Shown one piece after another: positions 1 to 13,097 of a stretch of DNA of 64,000 bases. Both the position numbers and the translations under genes were made by a program. The notes under the pieces are model-generated. The model worked only from the letters and a program-made list of their open reading frames with translations, made no database searches and was not told the origin of the DNA. Numbering within the stretch: position 1 is the first letter of the stretch; every line of letters starts with the position of its first letter. The stretch is from Hypomesus transpacificus (lineage: Eukaryota; Chordata; Actinopteri; Osmeriformes; Osmeridae). The stretch covers positions 8,565,390-8,629,389 of the forward strand of contig NC_061061.1 of the NCBI RefSeq assembly GCF_021917145.1. Direction: 5' to 3'.

Positions 1-824
1 GGTTGGGGATATGGCTAATTTGAGCCAGTCATTTTAGTACCTGAATGTGTGTGTGTCTATGTGTGTGCGTGTGTGTACTGTACCTCAGGGTTGGGGGATA
101 TGGCTAATTTGAGTCATTTTAGTATAGTGTGTGTGAACGTGATCCAGTTTTCTGCTGTACGGTGGTTTTGCATGCAGTGCTGTCAGGTATCTAGGTGAGT
201 GAAGAGGGCATTTCCAACAGCTTCCACCCTCTGCTACAGAGACAGTCACCAGAGGCGTGACATCAGCGGCAATGCTAGCGTGCCTCTGCTGCCTCTGCTG
301 CCGGCTTCACGCTTGTACAACAACGACCCCCCATTCCGTGTCCGTAACCTTTGGCACAGAACTGCAAGGTGGTATGAAGCCGGAACATTTCCACCTTTTA
401 ACAGGCTGTGTAAAATGGGTTTGGGATTACCCCCAGACAGCAACCCATCTATTGGGTGACCCTGCCACCTGCAGCTCTGTGGGAACGTGTTTTTCACTGA
501 CCTGTCTTAGACAACTGTTAGTTTTTTTTTACTTGGGATATTACTGCCCATTTGCATGGATTATCAGTAAAGTTGTTCATTCATTAACATGAATATCATA
601 TTCCCTGTATCTCTACTGAAAAAAAGGTATTTACCTTATATTGCCTTGTTGCTAGTTAGCAAGCCAGCATTATACAATTGCGATCAGCCAATCACGTTGT
701 GAGGTGGGAGCTACTCTTTATATGTTGCACCTGGTATAATTGTGATCACACCTTGTCGTGGTTTGAACGCTTGAACATGTCTGATATATTGACTTGGACT
801 ATCCGTGTGTGTGTGTGTTCACAG
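1..824. other. ptk2 intron (partial), no gene seen
   Basis: This is non-coding sequence upstream of the first ptk2 exon in the window. Bases 1-40 and about 89-125 are an imperfect direct duplication (both carry GGATATGGCTAATTTGAG) separated by a (TG)n tract. The preceding FAK exon, which would end the kinase domain, is not here and should lie left of the window. A (GT)n tract at about 804-817 runs into the acceptor of the exon at 825. No open frame resembles a known protein. Confidence 0.6.
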
Positions 825-1896
825 TACAATCCTTGAGGAGGAGAAGGTCCAGCAGAAGGAGAGGGCCAGGATGGAGATGAGGAGGCAGGTGACCGTGTCC
901 TGGGACTCCGGGGGGTCTGACGAGGCTCCGCCCAAAGTAAGCCCCCCCTTCAGCACCCCTCCCCGGTCCAAAGCCCCTCCTTGCCTAGTCCCTGCACCCT
1001 CATCCCCTGTTCTAGTGCCCCACCCCCTGCCCTGTCTCCTAAGGGTGGGTGGCGGTCCTGTTCTGGCGAGAGCCCTGGTCTCAGCAGGGTGTTGGGGGGT
1101 GTTGGCAAGCTGTAAAGAGGGGCCACTTGTCAGCCTGGACACCTGTTTGTCCGGCTGTTTGTCTGACCACTCTGACCTCCCTATGAAAACAAGATTGCAT
1201 TGTTGTTTGTTAAAAATAAAATGTTTGTCAATACAATGTCCCCCACCATGATGTGAATAATGCATATCCATTTGAGCCGGGGATCCAGTCAGGGTGAGTG
1301 TGTATTACGGCCGCTTTACACAATCTCAGGTTGTTTTCTCTGTATCTACGTTTACCCTGCATCTAATGTCGGCACGTCAGATCTGGTTTGCGCTTGTCAA
1401 TCATTTATAACGTTGATATCCACGTGGGTCCCATGTATAGTCATATTCTGTTGTGTTCAGGATCAGTTTCTTATCTGGTAACTCGACACCCTTCTGTTCC
1501 CCACCTTCTGTAAATGTTGACGAGTGCGTAGGCTTCTTTCAGTTTCTTAAACATGACGTTGTTCCTGGTAGATTTTTTATGTTTAGCTTGTTGGCGCTGC
1601 CCCCTAATGTGCACACACACACCTGTTCAGACGCACACACACACACACACCTGTTCAGACGCACACACACTTCATCACCTGCCTGCTTCTGGCTTCTGCT
1701 GAACTCCATGCTTCTGTGTTGTTATTTGTTGATGTTGATCCACTGCTCAGCAAGCTAGCGTCTCTCTCCCTATTCTGCTCTGTTTGTCTGTTAATCTCAT
1801 CCCTGTCTCTCTTCACTCTGTCTCTCTTCTCTCTCTGTCTGTCTCTCTTTCTTTCTCTCTGTCTCTCTGTCTGTCTGTCTCTCTCCCTGTCTCTTT

Positions 1897-1931
<35 letters not shown>

Positions 1932-4900
1932 CGTCCTCCCTGTCAGCCCCCCCGCCAGCCCCCCCTGCAGCCCAGCTTCAGCCTGGAGTGCCTGTCGTCG
2001 GCCCCGCCCCCCCGCCTCTCCCAGCGCTTCACCTCCCAGCTCTCCCTCTGCTGCAGCGCCCCCCTGCACCGCTACCCCTGCCCCCTGCTGCCCCCCCCCG
2101 CCGCCCCGCACCCCCGCTGGGGGAGACCCCCACCGCGGGGCCCCCCCCGCCACCCCCACATCCCCCCCCACCCCCCACTGTCCGGTCAGCAGCAGCTGGG
2201 AAGACCCCCCAGCACAATCCTACAGGCAGGTGTGACAGGAGAGTCTCAACCCGTAACGGCTCTAAACTAAAGACCACCAAACGGTTTTAATATATAGACC
2301 AGCTCTAAACTACTAAGAGTTGAACCTCACTAACCTGTGTTTTAACCAGAGAGTTGGTCGCCTTTGTGTGTGTGTGTGCGGACCACGTTCCGAAACTAAA
2401 ACGCATACACTACCACGGACTGTCGGCTCAGTGTACATATGGCGCGTTGGTTTGCATGCTAAACCAGACCTCGCATTGTCACTATTTGCAGACTGGCCCG
2501 AATGCCTGTCTAATCCTCAACCCAGCTGAGCAATGCAGATCACCTTCACACCTCAACGCTGTTCACACTGCTCCGCTCAGCCACCTTGACCCTACTGGAA
2601 GTGGGGACACCTCTGACAGGCTTTACGGTGTCATCGTAGGCTTTTTGAGTGACAGTGTATATAGACTGGAGCAGACATTTTGGAACAACTGTTTTTTTGG
2701 CCTCGCAGGAGTAGCCTGGAGTAGTCTCCCCCCAATCTCCGTTTGGTTCAGTGTGTTGATATTAAAGTATGCGTGGCGTGAGTCTATGATAATATTACAC
2801 GCAACCATTTCAGATGGACTCTTGCTTATCCATTTACATTTACATTTAGTCATTTGGCAGACGCTCTTATCCAGAGCGACTTACAGTAAGGACAGGGACA
2901 TTCCCCCCGAGGCAAGTAGGGTGAAGTGCCTTGCCCAAGGACACAACATCATGTGGCACGGTGGGGAATCGATCCGGCAACCTTCTGATTACAAGCCCGA
3001 CTCCCTCACCGCTCAGCCATCTGAGTCCCGTGCATTGAAACCAATTGAATAGCAATGGCGAGTCAAAACAAACTGTCTTTACTTTCAAATACTCTGTGTC
3101 ATGGTACAGTCTCTGGTGAAATCTTCAAGACTTGTGAATGACCTGATGGGGGGGAAAAAACGTACAAAGCCAAGACAGTACTGTAAAACTCCTGGCCTTG
3201 GTTGGTAACCTGTCTGAGAAGGGTTTAGCCCCTCTAGACCCTCTATGTGACGGTGAATGTGGCTGTACAAGCCAGGGGAGTCCATTAGATGGAGATGTTG
3301 CTCTGTTGGAAAGTTCCAGTGTTTGGAGGGACCACCACACAATCATCTCCCCTCTCTCTCTCTTTCTTTTTTTTCTGTGTCTCTCTGTTCTCTTGGTTTC
3401 TCTCTCTCTCTCTACCCCCCCCCCCCCCCCCCCCCCCGTTAAAACACATGTTGAAATGCTCTGTCCAAACCCCGTACGTCACTCACACCAACATCCTCCC
3501 ACTGTCCCACATCAGACATGACACATCAGACACGTTCCTCGTGTTCCCCTCCTCCATGTCGCTGTGTTGTCTGTCTGTCTGTCTGTCAGCCTGTCTGTCT
3601 GTCTGTCTGTCAGCCTGTCTGTCTGTCTGTCAGCCTGTCTATGTCTGTCTGTCAGCCTTTCTGTCTGTCAGCCTGTCTGTCTACCTGTCTGTCAGCCTGT
3701 CTGTCTGTCTACCTGTCTGTATGTCTGTTCTCACCCCGCTGTTGTCTTTCTGTCTGTCTGCCCTCCTCTCTCCCTTGCTACTCTGGAGCACTGGCCCCGG
3801 GAGGCCTTCTATGAAAGGCTGTGTAAGGTACACTCCCCCCCCCCCCTCTCCTCCTCCTCCCCACCCCCCCACCCTCCCTCCATGGTCAAATTAACATACA
3901 GAGAAAACCACTGCTCTCAATGCAGAGTCAGTGAGAACATTGTGTTGCAAGTTCATTACCCCGTTCTAATGATATTTACCCATCACCACCCCCCCCCCCC
4001 CCCCATCCTGCACCAAACCCTAACCCCGGCCCCTTCAGGTTCCTCATAACCGGACTGTGGATGTCCAACTAACTGCCTGCTTGTTCTGCAGCCTTGACTG
4101 TGCCCCCTCCTTCCCCATCTCTCCTCAGACTGCAGCTCTAACCCTGTCCACACAAACAGCATCTGGGAGGGGGTCTGTGTGTCCGTTGGGAGTGATCACC
4201 TCCACCCCCCCACCCCCACCCCTCTCTAACCAGGAACAGCGGGAAATACAATGTGTCTAACGATAATCTTGTCTCTCTCTCTCTCTTTGTGTGTCTGTGT
4301 ACATTTCTGTCCTCCTCCTTTCTCCTCTGCCTGCCCTCCCCCCTACACCCCCATCACTCCTTCCTTCCTCCTCCACCTCCCTCCCTCCCCTCCCACCCTG
4401 CCTCCCCACAGCCAAGCAGACCGGGCTACCCCAGCCCCCGCTCCAGTGAGGGCTTCTACCCCAGCCCCCAGCACATGGGGCAGGGCCAACACAACCACTA
4501 CCAGGTACGCTTCTACACACACACACACATTGGGTTGCACTTGATTGAGCACACCAGCGTTTCAAGTGAAGAACATACAACAGCGTGAACGGCAGTCTTA
4601 AGATATCCTCCCTCCTCTCAGATGGCGGGGTACCCGGGCCCCCACGGCCTGCCCTCCATGTACCCCCCCCAGGCCTCCCACCTGGACCCCCACCACCCCC
4701 GCCACCAGGACATGACCCACTGGGGGCCCGGCATGGAGGTAGGAGGGCCAAGGCCTGGTGATGTTTGGATCCATCGCTCTGCTTTGTGTGGGGAAAAGGT
4801 GCCCTGACGTTGTGTGTGTGTGTGTGTGTGTGTGTGTCCATGTGTGTGTTCATGTGTGTGTGCATATTTGTCTATGTGTGTCAACGTGTGTGTATCCACG

Positions 4901-7900
4901 TGTGTGCGTATGTATCCATGTGTGTGTGTGTGTGTCAGGACATGCAGGGCCTGGGCCAGAGCCTGCCTCCTCTCCTGATGGAGGAGCAGCTGATGATGCA
5001 GCAGCAGCAGATGGAGGAGGACCAGAGGTGGCTGGAGCAGGAGGAACGCTTCCTGGTAGGAGCGCACACACACACACACACCCACACACACACAGACCTG
5101 CAGCAGGAAAATCACTTCCTGATATGGATACACACTCACTGGAGCATTGTCTTTGGGTGTCGATTGTTGAGGCTGTTGACACAAAACAGTGTCTTAACAC
5201 CATGAGAAGCGAGAGAGAGATTCCTGAAGGGGTGAAGTTAATTGTTTACAGATGTGGTGCACGACTGGGGTTTTTTCGGAGCCGGTTTCCACCCGTCAGT
5301 TATTTCAGTCGTACCGTGTCATTATCTCTGAGATGTTCCTCCGCGAGACCCAATCCACTTCCTGCGCCATGTTTATGTTTCTGCGAACGAAAAGATTCCC
5401 AGAGGAGAGAGAGTGAAACATTTATTTTCATTTGTAGGCTTTCGTATTTTTCTGCTTTTTACTCTGAGGGAGGAAAGCTTGGCTCGGTGTCTGAGTTTGA
5501 TTTGTGTGTGTTTGTGTTTGTGTGTGTGTGCGCGTGTGCGTGAACCGAGAGAAAGAAAAAATATTTTTCTAACCATTTCTCTTTCACAAAGTAGAGTAGA
5601 GAGTCCTCAGTTTTTTTTCATGTACAGTGTGTGTGTCTAACCCAGGTGTGGCTAGAGTTAATTCCTGGCTAATGATAGGTTTGTGTCTCTCTATGAGCCA
5701 TGAAGTATGGTAAACTCACTCTGACCCACAGTTGGTGAAAGCCAAACAATCTTTGCTGGAAAGCTGAGGAGGCTGAGTGCGTGTTTTTACCCCAGATTCC
5801 TATAATCACTTCTCCCCTAAGAGGAGGATGGACTGGGAAGGAGGGAGGGGAGAAAGAGAGGGAGGGGAAAGAAGAAGAATAGAGGGAGGAGAGAAAGAGA
5901 GGGAGGCAGTGAGGGATAGGCAGACCGAATGATAGACAGCTAGCTGGCAGCACTTTCTCTCTCTCTCTCTCTCGACTCTCTCACACACTCTCTCTCTCTT
6001 CCGACTGTCTCTCACACTCTCTCTCTCTCTCTCTCTGTAAGCTGGGAAGACCGATATAAGCTCTCCTCAGTCAGGAAGTGAGGCGTTAAAGCGCCCGGAG
6101 CCTGCCGTCTGGTTGATGGCCCTGCTAGCAGCTCACAGACAGACAGACACAGACCCAAGCAGCAGAGAGGAACAGCTCAGAGGATGCAGGTCTTCAAGTC
6201 CTGCCTCGGAAGACTGGTACAGGACTGGGGGGATGTGGGGGGTTACAGGTTTATTGCGGGGGGGGGGGGGGGGGGCAGAGGGGGAGAGCAGGGGAGGTAG
6301 ATGTGTGGGTGTTACTGTGTCTGTGTACGTGTGTGTGTGTGTGTGTGAGAGAAAAGAAAGGAAGAACAGAGGGGGGGGGGGGGTGCAGATGTTTTATGGC
6401 AAATAGTTTGGCAGAACGAACGGTGTGAAGATGGCAAGTTGAGATAAGTTAGCCGGAGAAGCGAGTGCTGGAATGAGACTGTGTGGACCAGAATGTACCA
6501 TTGTTGTCTTCAATGAGAAGCAGAGAAGCTGAATGCACCCTTCCTGGAGTTTGATAACATGGACTTCATTCCCAGTCTAGTGGATACACTGGATTCCTCC
6601 CTGTTGTGCCCATGGTGTAGATATATAGATGAACTGGATGGGTTTACATTTTTGTTGTTTATGGTGCTTTCCACTTCATTCGAGATGTAATGTTTTTTTT
6701 CCTGTGTGCTGCCAAGCTGTTACTTATTATACAGTTAGTCAGGGGAAATGATTTGCGAATGAGTGTTTTCATTCTGTAAAAGAATAACTTCCTTGATTTG
6801 TGCTACTTGTGTTATTGACTGGGTGGTGTTTATGTATGGGTGTACGAATTATCTTCCTCTCCCTCTTTTTTCTCTGACGTTTGACTGCTCTGCCCTCGTT
6901 CTGTCCCCTCTCTGTCCTTTTCACCTCTGTCCCTTCTGCATTAATTTGTCTCCCTGTTTTCTAACCGTCTCCCAGTGCTCTAATTCCCTCCCTCTTTCTT
7001 TCTCTCTCTGTCTCCAGAAGCCAGAGTCGAGGAACTCCCGAGGGAGTCTGGAGAGAGAAGACTGCGCCCTCCAGGGAACAGTGAGTCCCCTCATCTCCTT
7101 GTCTTCTAGTGTCGATATCACCTTGTCACCTCGTCTCCTAGTCTGTTCATCTCCTAGTCTCATCATCCCCTTGTTGCCTCATCTCCTAGTCCTGTAATCT
7201 CCTAGTCCCCTTATCTCCTAGTCCCTTTATCTCCTAGCCAGGCAAGGTTGTTCTCCCTACGTCTAAAGTAGCCGCATGTCACTGCGTGTTGCGGCGGCAC
7301 ACGGTAATGGTTGCCAGGGGAGGTGTTGGGTTAATCTGCGAGGCAAGTCTATGGTATGATGACATCACCAATTGATTAGCCTTTAGGTGCTCAAATGCCT
7401 AAGTTTCCACAGAGTTTGTCCTGGGTAGCCTTGCCAGTGCGGCAGACTAGCCAGAGTGACCACGGGGTTTGTTGCTGGAAAAACAGGATTGGGGGGGGGG
7501 GGGGGGGGGGGGGGGGGCTGTGTGTTTGACTAAGCTCTCAAGGGGGAAATGGGCCCAGCGCAGAATTTGACCTGGACCAGGGAGAGAAGGGGTTATGGGT
7601 CAGAGGTCACCAGATTCACACACATGATCTGGGGTCTGACGAATGGGAATAAACGAGGGAAAGAAAAGATGAATGTGGAAAGGGGAAATGGGGGCGGGGT
7701 CGAGTTTGGTGTGGTCCTTTCACACGGCTGGAACTCTTCAGCGTAGTAGAATCCACTCCCACACTGGGCCAGTCTCTCAGTACAGGGTGATACCTGCTCC
7801 CTTACATTAGACAGGTCAAGCTTCAGTTTCAAGCTCCATGATGTAAATTGTTTCTTTTTTTCCCTTAGACCAGGGGTGTCGAACTCCGGTCCTCGAGGGC

Positions 7901-10900
7901 CGCTGTCCTGCATGTTTTAGATGTTTCCCTGCTCCAACACACCTGATTCAATTAAAAGGGTTGTTATAACGACCATTCATTCGAATCAGGTGAGCTGGAT
8001 CAGGGAAACATCTAAAACATGCAGGACAGCGGCCCTCGAGGACCGGAGCTCGACACCCCTGCCTTAGACTGTCTTTGGCCCAGCCCAGCCCATGCTAGCA
8101 ACACCAGCCACATTAAAGCTACTGTCACACCAGCCTCTCCAATTTACCAGTCAATTTGCAAAACCCCAACTCCAACTTCACAGCTAGATATCTCTCTGTA
8201 GTCGTGTAGTAATTATGTCAGGGCAGAGTGTTGCTGGGAGGAACAGACAGTTTAGCTGGCATGTTTGGAGAGAGAGGTTGGAGGGTCCTTGGGAGAATTC
8301 AACGTGGGTGTTGGGAGTACATGGAAATGGGAGCTGATGCTAGTCATTGGCATTATTTGTTTGTTAGCTTTGAAAGCAGACCTAGAGATGTAGAACAGAC
8401 TGGAGATATTTTCGACCGTGTTATTGTACACTGCTTGTCGTCCCCTTGAATTTGCTGTGGTCTCGTCAAGTGTGTGTGTGTGTGGTTGTTTCTGTTACTC
8501 TTTCTGTCTGTGTGTGTCAGCGCGCGTGTGTGTGTGTCTGTCTCGAAGCATGCAAAGTATTTTGGGTGTTGGTTTGAACCAACCACAACAACTCAGAAGG
8601 CACTGGGGACGAAACCAAACAAGAACATTTCGGAAAACAGGGTTGGAACCTTTGGCTGCATTCATGCATCTTTTTAATCCCCCGTGTGTGTGTGTGTTTG
8701 TTTGTGCAGACAGGAAACCAGCACATCTACCAGCCTGTTGGCAAACCAGGTAATGCCCCCACCTACATGACCGCCCCATAGCACTTGGCATAATTACACG
8801 TCCTCAACCCTGGTATTGTGTTCCGTCTTCCCTGCGGTTCAGCTTTGGATTCGACTACAAGGCTCCGAGGAGGCCGGAACTTGGCTCAAATAGCAGCCAT
8901 TTCAAATTCTGTCATTTGCTTGAATTGCACTTCAATTAGCCTACCCAGCTCTATAAAGTATGCCATAATACCACCCATAAGCAGAAATCAAACGGACCCA
9001 GGTACGCTAAACCTGAGCAAACACAGAAAGCTCCAATGCTGCGGTCGCAGTTATTCTGGTAACTGTACGTCAGAAGAATCTGATCAGAATTGGTGTTTAT
9101 TCGCCGTGAAAGTTTGCACAGACAAGGAATTTACTTTGGCAGGAGAGCCTACCTAGGCAGCCATTTTCGGCGCCAACTCGGCCAACAAAATGCGTTTCGG
9201 CGTGTTAAATTGCTGTTAGTCTCTAGAATGAATTGGAAATCATATATTCATTCAGATTGGTATTATAACCAATAACCCTGTCAGAAATTCAGAAGAGAAA
9301 CTGTCCTACTGGACTCGACATGAGGAGGGTGCTGATACAACCCAGATGGTTTCTTTTTTTGTTGTTGCTTTGAAAGCTTCCTAAACTACTGTAGCATTTT
9401 CGAAATCCAACTCGTCTAATCGTATTGAAAATACGTACATAGAAACATACTTTTAATCCCTGCATCCCATCTGGGCAGCTGTTTGTGAACTGCCTTCGAA
9501 TGCATTCCTGCTGTCGGTTTAAGACAATTGGTCAATGTCGTTTGTGAGTATTCGGAACCAAACTGTATGTGCTCATCCCTGTCTGTCCCCGGGCCCACCA
9601 GAACATGCAGCCCCCCCTAAGAAGCCCCCCCGGCCAGGAGCCCCCAGCCACCTGGGCAGTCTGGCCTGCCTCAACCCTGTGGACAGCTACAACGAAGGGG
9701 TCAAGGTACACATACACACGCGCGACACATCTGCTGCTATACACAAGCGATATTGTATGACTCAAACTGTAAAGGGATTGTAACCTAAAACTGTCCACGT
9801 ATTCGAGGCTAAAGGGAACGTTTTTAGCAGCTATGTCGTCCAGTTGCGTTGCATGGGTGTTCTATTAGCTGTATGTTCAGTGGAACTCGTACACAAAATG
9901 CAACCAGCTAACATATATCTTTGCTAGTAGAATGTTATTGAATAGAAATAATTGTACTGTATTACTCTAGCTGTTTGACCTGATTCCATGGCATGTACCA
10001 CCAAATCTTACCTAGATTGCATGGCAGTAATATCAGCTTGATTTAGGTCACTCGGTAAAGTCAACAGGAGAGTCCCATGGTCCTGACTGCAATCTTCAAT
10101 CCAACTCAGACACATACTGCATTTCACCCTGGCTGGATACATGTCTTGCTCCCTCTACAGGGAACAGTAATCTGGCTTCATCACACACACACACGCACGC
10201 TAAAGCAGTCCCAGCTGTGATAGTTCCACCCTTCATTCAACACTCGTAAAAACCACCTCCAGTTAGGCCTGCGGTGGAAACTCTCCATTCTATGACACTG
10301 CCTTTTAAACAGCCCCTGTGGAATGTTAGCCTTGTTCCATAAAGGGGGGGATAACGAGCTACATTGTGGTTCCCCTCTCTGAGAACAGTCGAGTATACAC
10401 ATGTTCCTGCTACACCGTGACCAACTCCATAGAGGACTCTATAAGGGGTCACTGGATCTGAGCTTAGCGATTTCTCCTTGCACTAGCCGTCTTGTGCTAG
10501 CATCTCTTCTGTAGCCACATGCCTCCTTGCCCCTTGGTCAGAGCAGTACGATTCATGCTCAGATTGGCTTGGGTCAGACGGCTAATTTGTTCTTGATTTA
10601 GCATGTTGCTCCTACCACACACAGCCGCTGTCTGTCTCTGTGCGTTTGTGTGTGTCGGTTTTACATCCCAGGACCGGCCTAGCTGCCCTGGTGTTGGTGC
10701 ATGCGTGTTTGCGATTGCTTGTGGCATTAATCTTCTCTCCTCCTCTTTCCTCTGGCTGCCCTTTGTGCTCCTGCTCTTCCTCCTCCTCCTCCTCTCTGCC
10801 TTTCTGTTGTTGACCTTATAGCCCTGGAGGGTAAGCTCACTCTGTGTGTTAGTGTGTTACACACTCTTGTGTGTCTGCCTTGTGTTACACTCCTAGCTCG

Positions 10901-12980
10901 TGTGTGTTTTACCTCATGGTCTGTCCTCCCCCTCAGTAGCCCTATCAGTTATCGATCAGCTGTTCGCTCGAAAACATTGATCAGAACAGCGAGAGCGTGG
11001 CTCCTCCTCACAGGAGATTGTAGCCATCCATCCAATCATGTTCCTTGTCATCTTGTGTCGACCCTACTGTTTCCTGAATAGGGCTGTCACGATACCAAAA
11101 ATTCAGTAGTCGGTGCCAATACCATTAAAATAACACGATTCTCGATGCCAATTTCGATACCATGGTTAAAAAAAAGAGGATTGTCTAAGATTCCATGTAG
11201 GCTACTTGAACCATGAACTTCTTTAAAATATTTGAAAAATAGCAAAATGTCCTACAAAGACATACAAAACATGTGCAATAGAGCATAGCACAACATAATA
11301 AAGTGCAATTAAGCCATTCAGCTAACAAGATGAACATGACATGAGTTTACCTTCTAAGCTATGGGCTAACGTTAAAACTACAGCTAACCTAAACTATGTA
11401 CATAAGCCATTGTAACACACGTGCCCACCATCTCAAACATCATGTAACGTGTATTTTAGTATGACAGATTAAACAAACAGAAAAAGGGCATTCTTTGGAT
11501 GTATTCAGAATTTCGCTGCGACTTCAACGAACATTGATTTATTTTGTATGATGCCAGATGTTAGCATCGGTGCTGCGCCTCTTCTAGAACTGAATCAGAA
11601 CTTGCCTTGAATTCTTTAAACAAATCCAGATGACGATCTTTCAGGTGCTTAGCTAAATTGGAAGTATTCCCCCTTGGTCTGAAGACTGCGGTAGCATTTT
11701 TTGCATAATGGCTTCTGCGGATTAATTATAACGCCACGGTCATCTGCCTCAAACGCAAACTACTTTTTTTGCCTTTCTTGTCAACAAGTCGAAGCGGGGC
11801 GATCGCTAAAGCAGCAGTTGTTATCTTGTTTTTTCTTAATGTAAACGTCGACTGGAACACTCCTGAAGGCGCAGCACCGATGCTAACATCTGGCATCGGC
11901 GCTCACGGTACTTACGGTGCTTCAAAAAAATGGGCATCGTCGGTGTTTTGTTATTTTAGCATCGGAAGGTACCGTAAGTATCGGTTCTCGTGACATCCCT
12001 ATTCCTGAAGCTGTAGATACATAGGCTGTCATTGTGATTCATTTGTGTGTTTGCGTCTCCACAACGTTTGTCTCGGTTATGTAATCTCACGCAAACCACC
12101 AAATCCTTTAAACTAACTCGCCGACGTCCTAAAATACAATCCAACCTTGTGGCTGTTTGTTTTCAATCACCCCCGTCGAGATCCTGCCACCATCACTCAC
12201 TATCTGATCTGTACCTCCCCCTACTGGTGAGAGTAGAGAACTACCATGTGATTTTCATATTCTTTTTTTTTTTAACCCTAACCCATAACCCTCTTCTATG
12301 ACTCCTCCTCTTGTCTGATCGACCTCTCCGCTCATTGGTCTAGCTCCAGCCTCAGGAGATCAGCCCGCCCCCTACAGCCAACCTGGATCGCTCCAATGAC
12401 AAAGTCTACGAGAATGTGACGGGTTTGGTCAAGGCGGTTATCGAGATGTCCAGTAAGATTCAGCCGGCCCCTCCAGAGGAGTATGTTCCCATGGTGAAGG
12501 TGAGAGACTCCCAAGCCGCTCCAGTCAGCAGCGAGGCTGTGAAACCATGTGACACAGCAGGGACATTGCTATAGATTTCGAACAATGTGTACTGTTTGGA
12601 AAGGAACATTTCAACACACCGTTTGTCCAGCCCCTGGGTTATCATGTCTAATAGTGTGTGTGTGTGTTCCCAGGATGTAGGTCTGGCTCTCAGGACGTTA
12701 CTTGCTACCGTTGACGAGACAATCCCCCAGCTTCCCGCCAGCACTCACAGAGAGGTAAACACACACACACACACTCCAATGCTCACAACACCCTGCTCAC
12801 AATAGAGTTTGGCCGGTCTGACAAATATCCACAATCTGTCAGCTCTGCGAAGCACAAACTCTCTTGTCCCTGTCCAAAACAGACGTAGACACAAAATCCA
12901 TCACATGGCCGGTAAAGCCTGTAACTCCCCCTCCCTCCCTCCCTCCCTCCCTCCCTCCCTCCCTCCCTCCCTCCCTCCCT

Positions 12981-13027
<47 letters not shown>

Positions 13028-13032
13028 TCCCT

Positions 13033-13097
<65 letters not shown>

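Noticed and set aside
199..592. Small open frames near the window start as a ptk2 kinase exon
   Set aside because: No match to the end of the FAK kinase domain; phases and motifs do not fit.
1716..1946. Coding frame through the CT-rich tract before 1947
   Set aside because: Pure simple-sequence translation (Leu/Ser repeats); only the part after 1947 was kept as a weak exon candidate.
2354..3052. 232-codon plus-strand open frame
   Set aside because: It runs antisense through the SINE and has no recognisable protein features.
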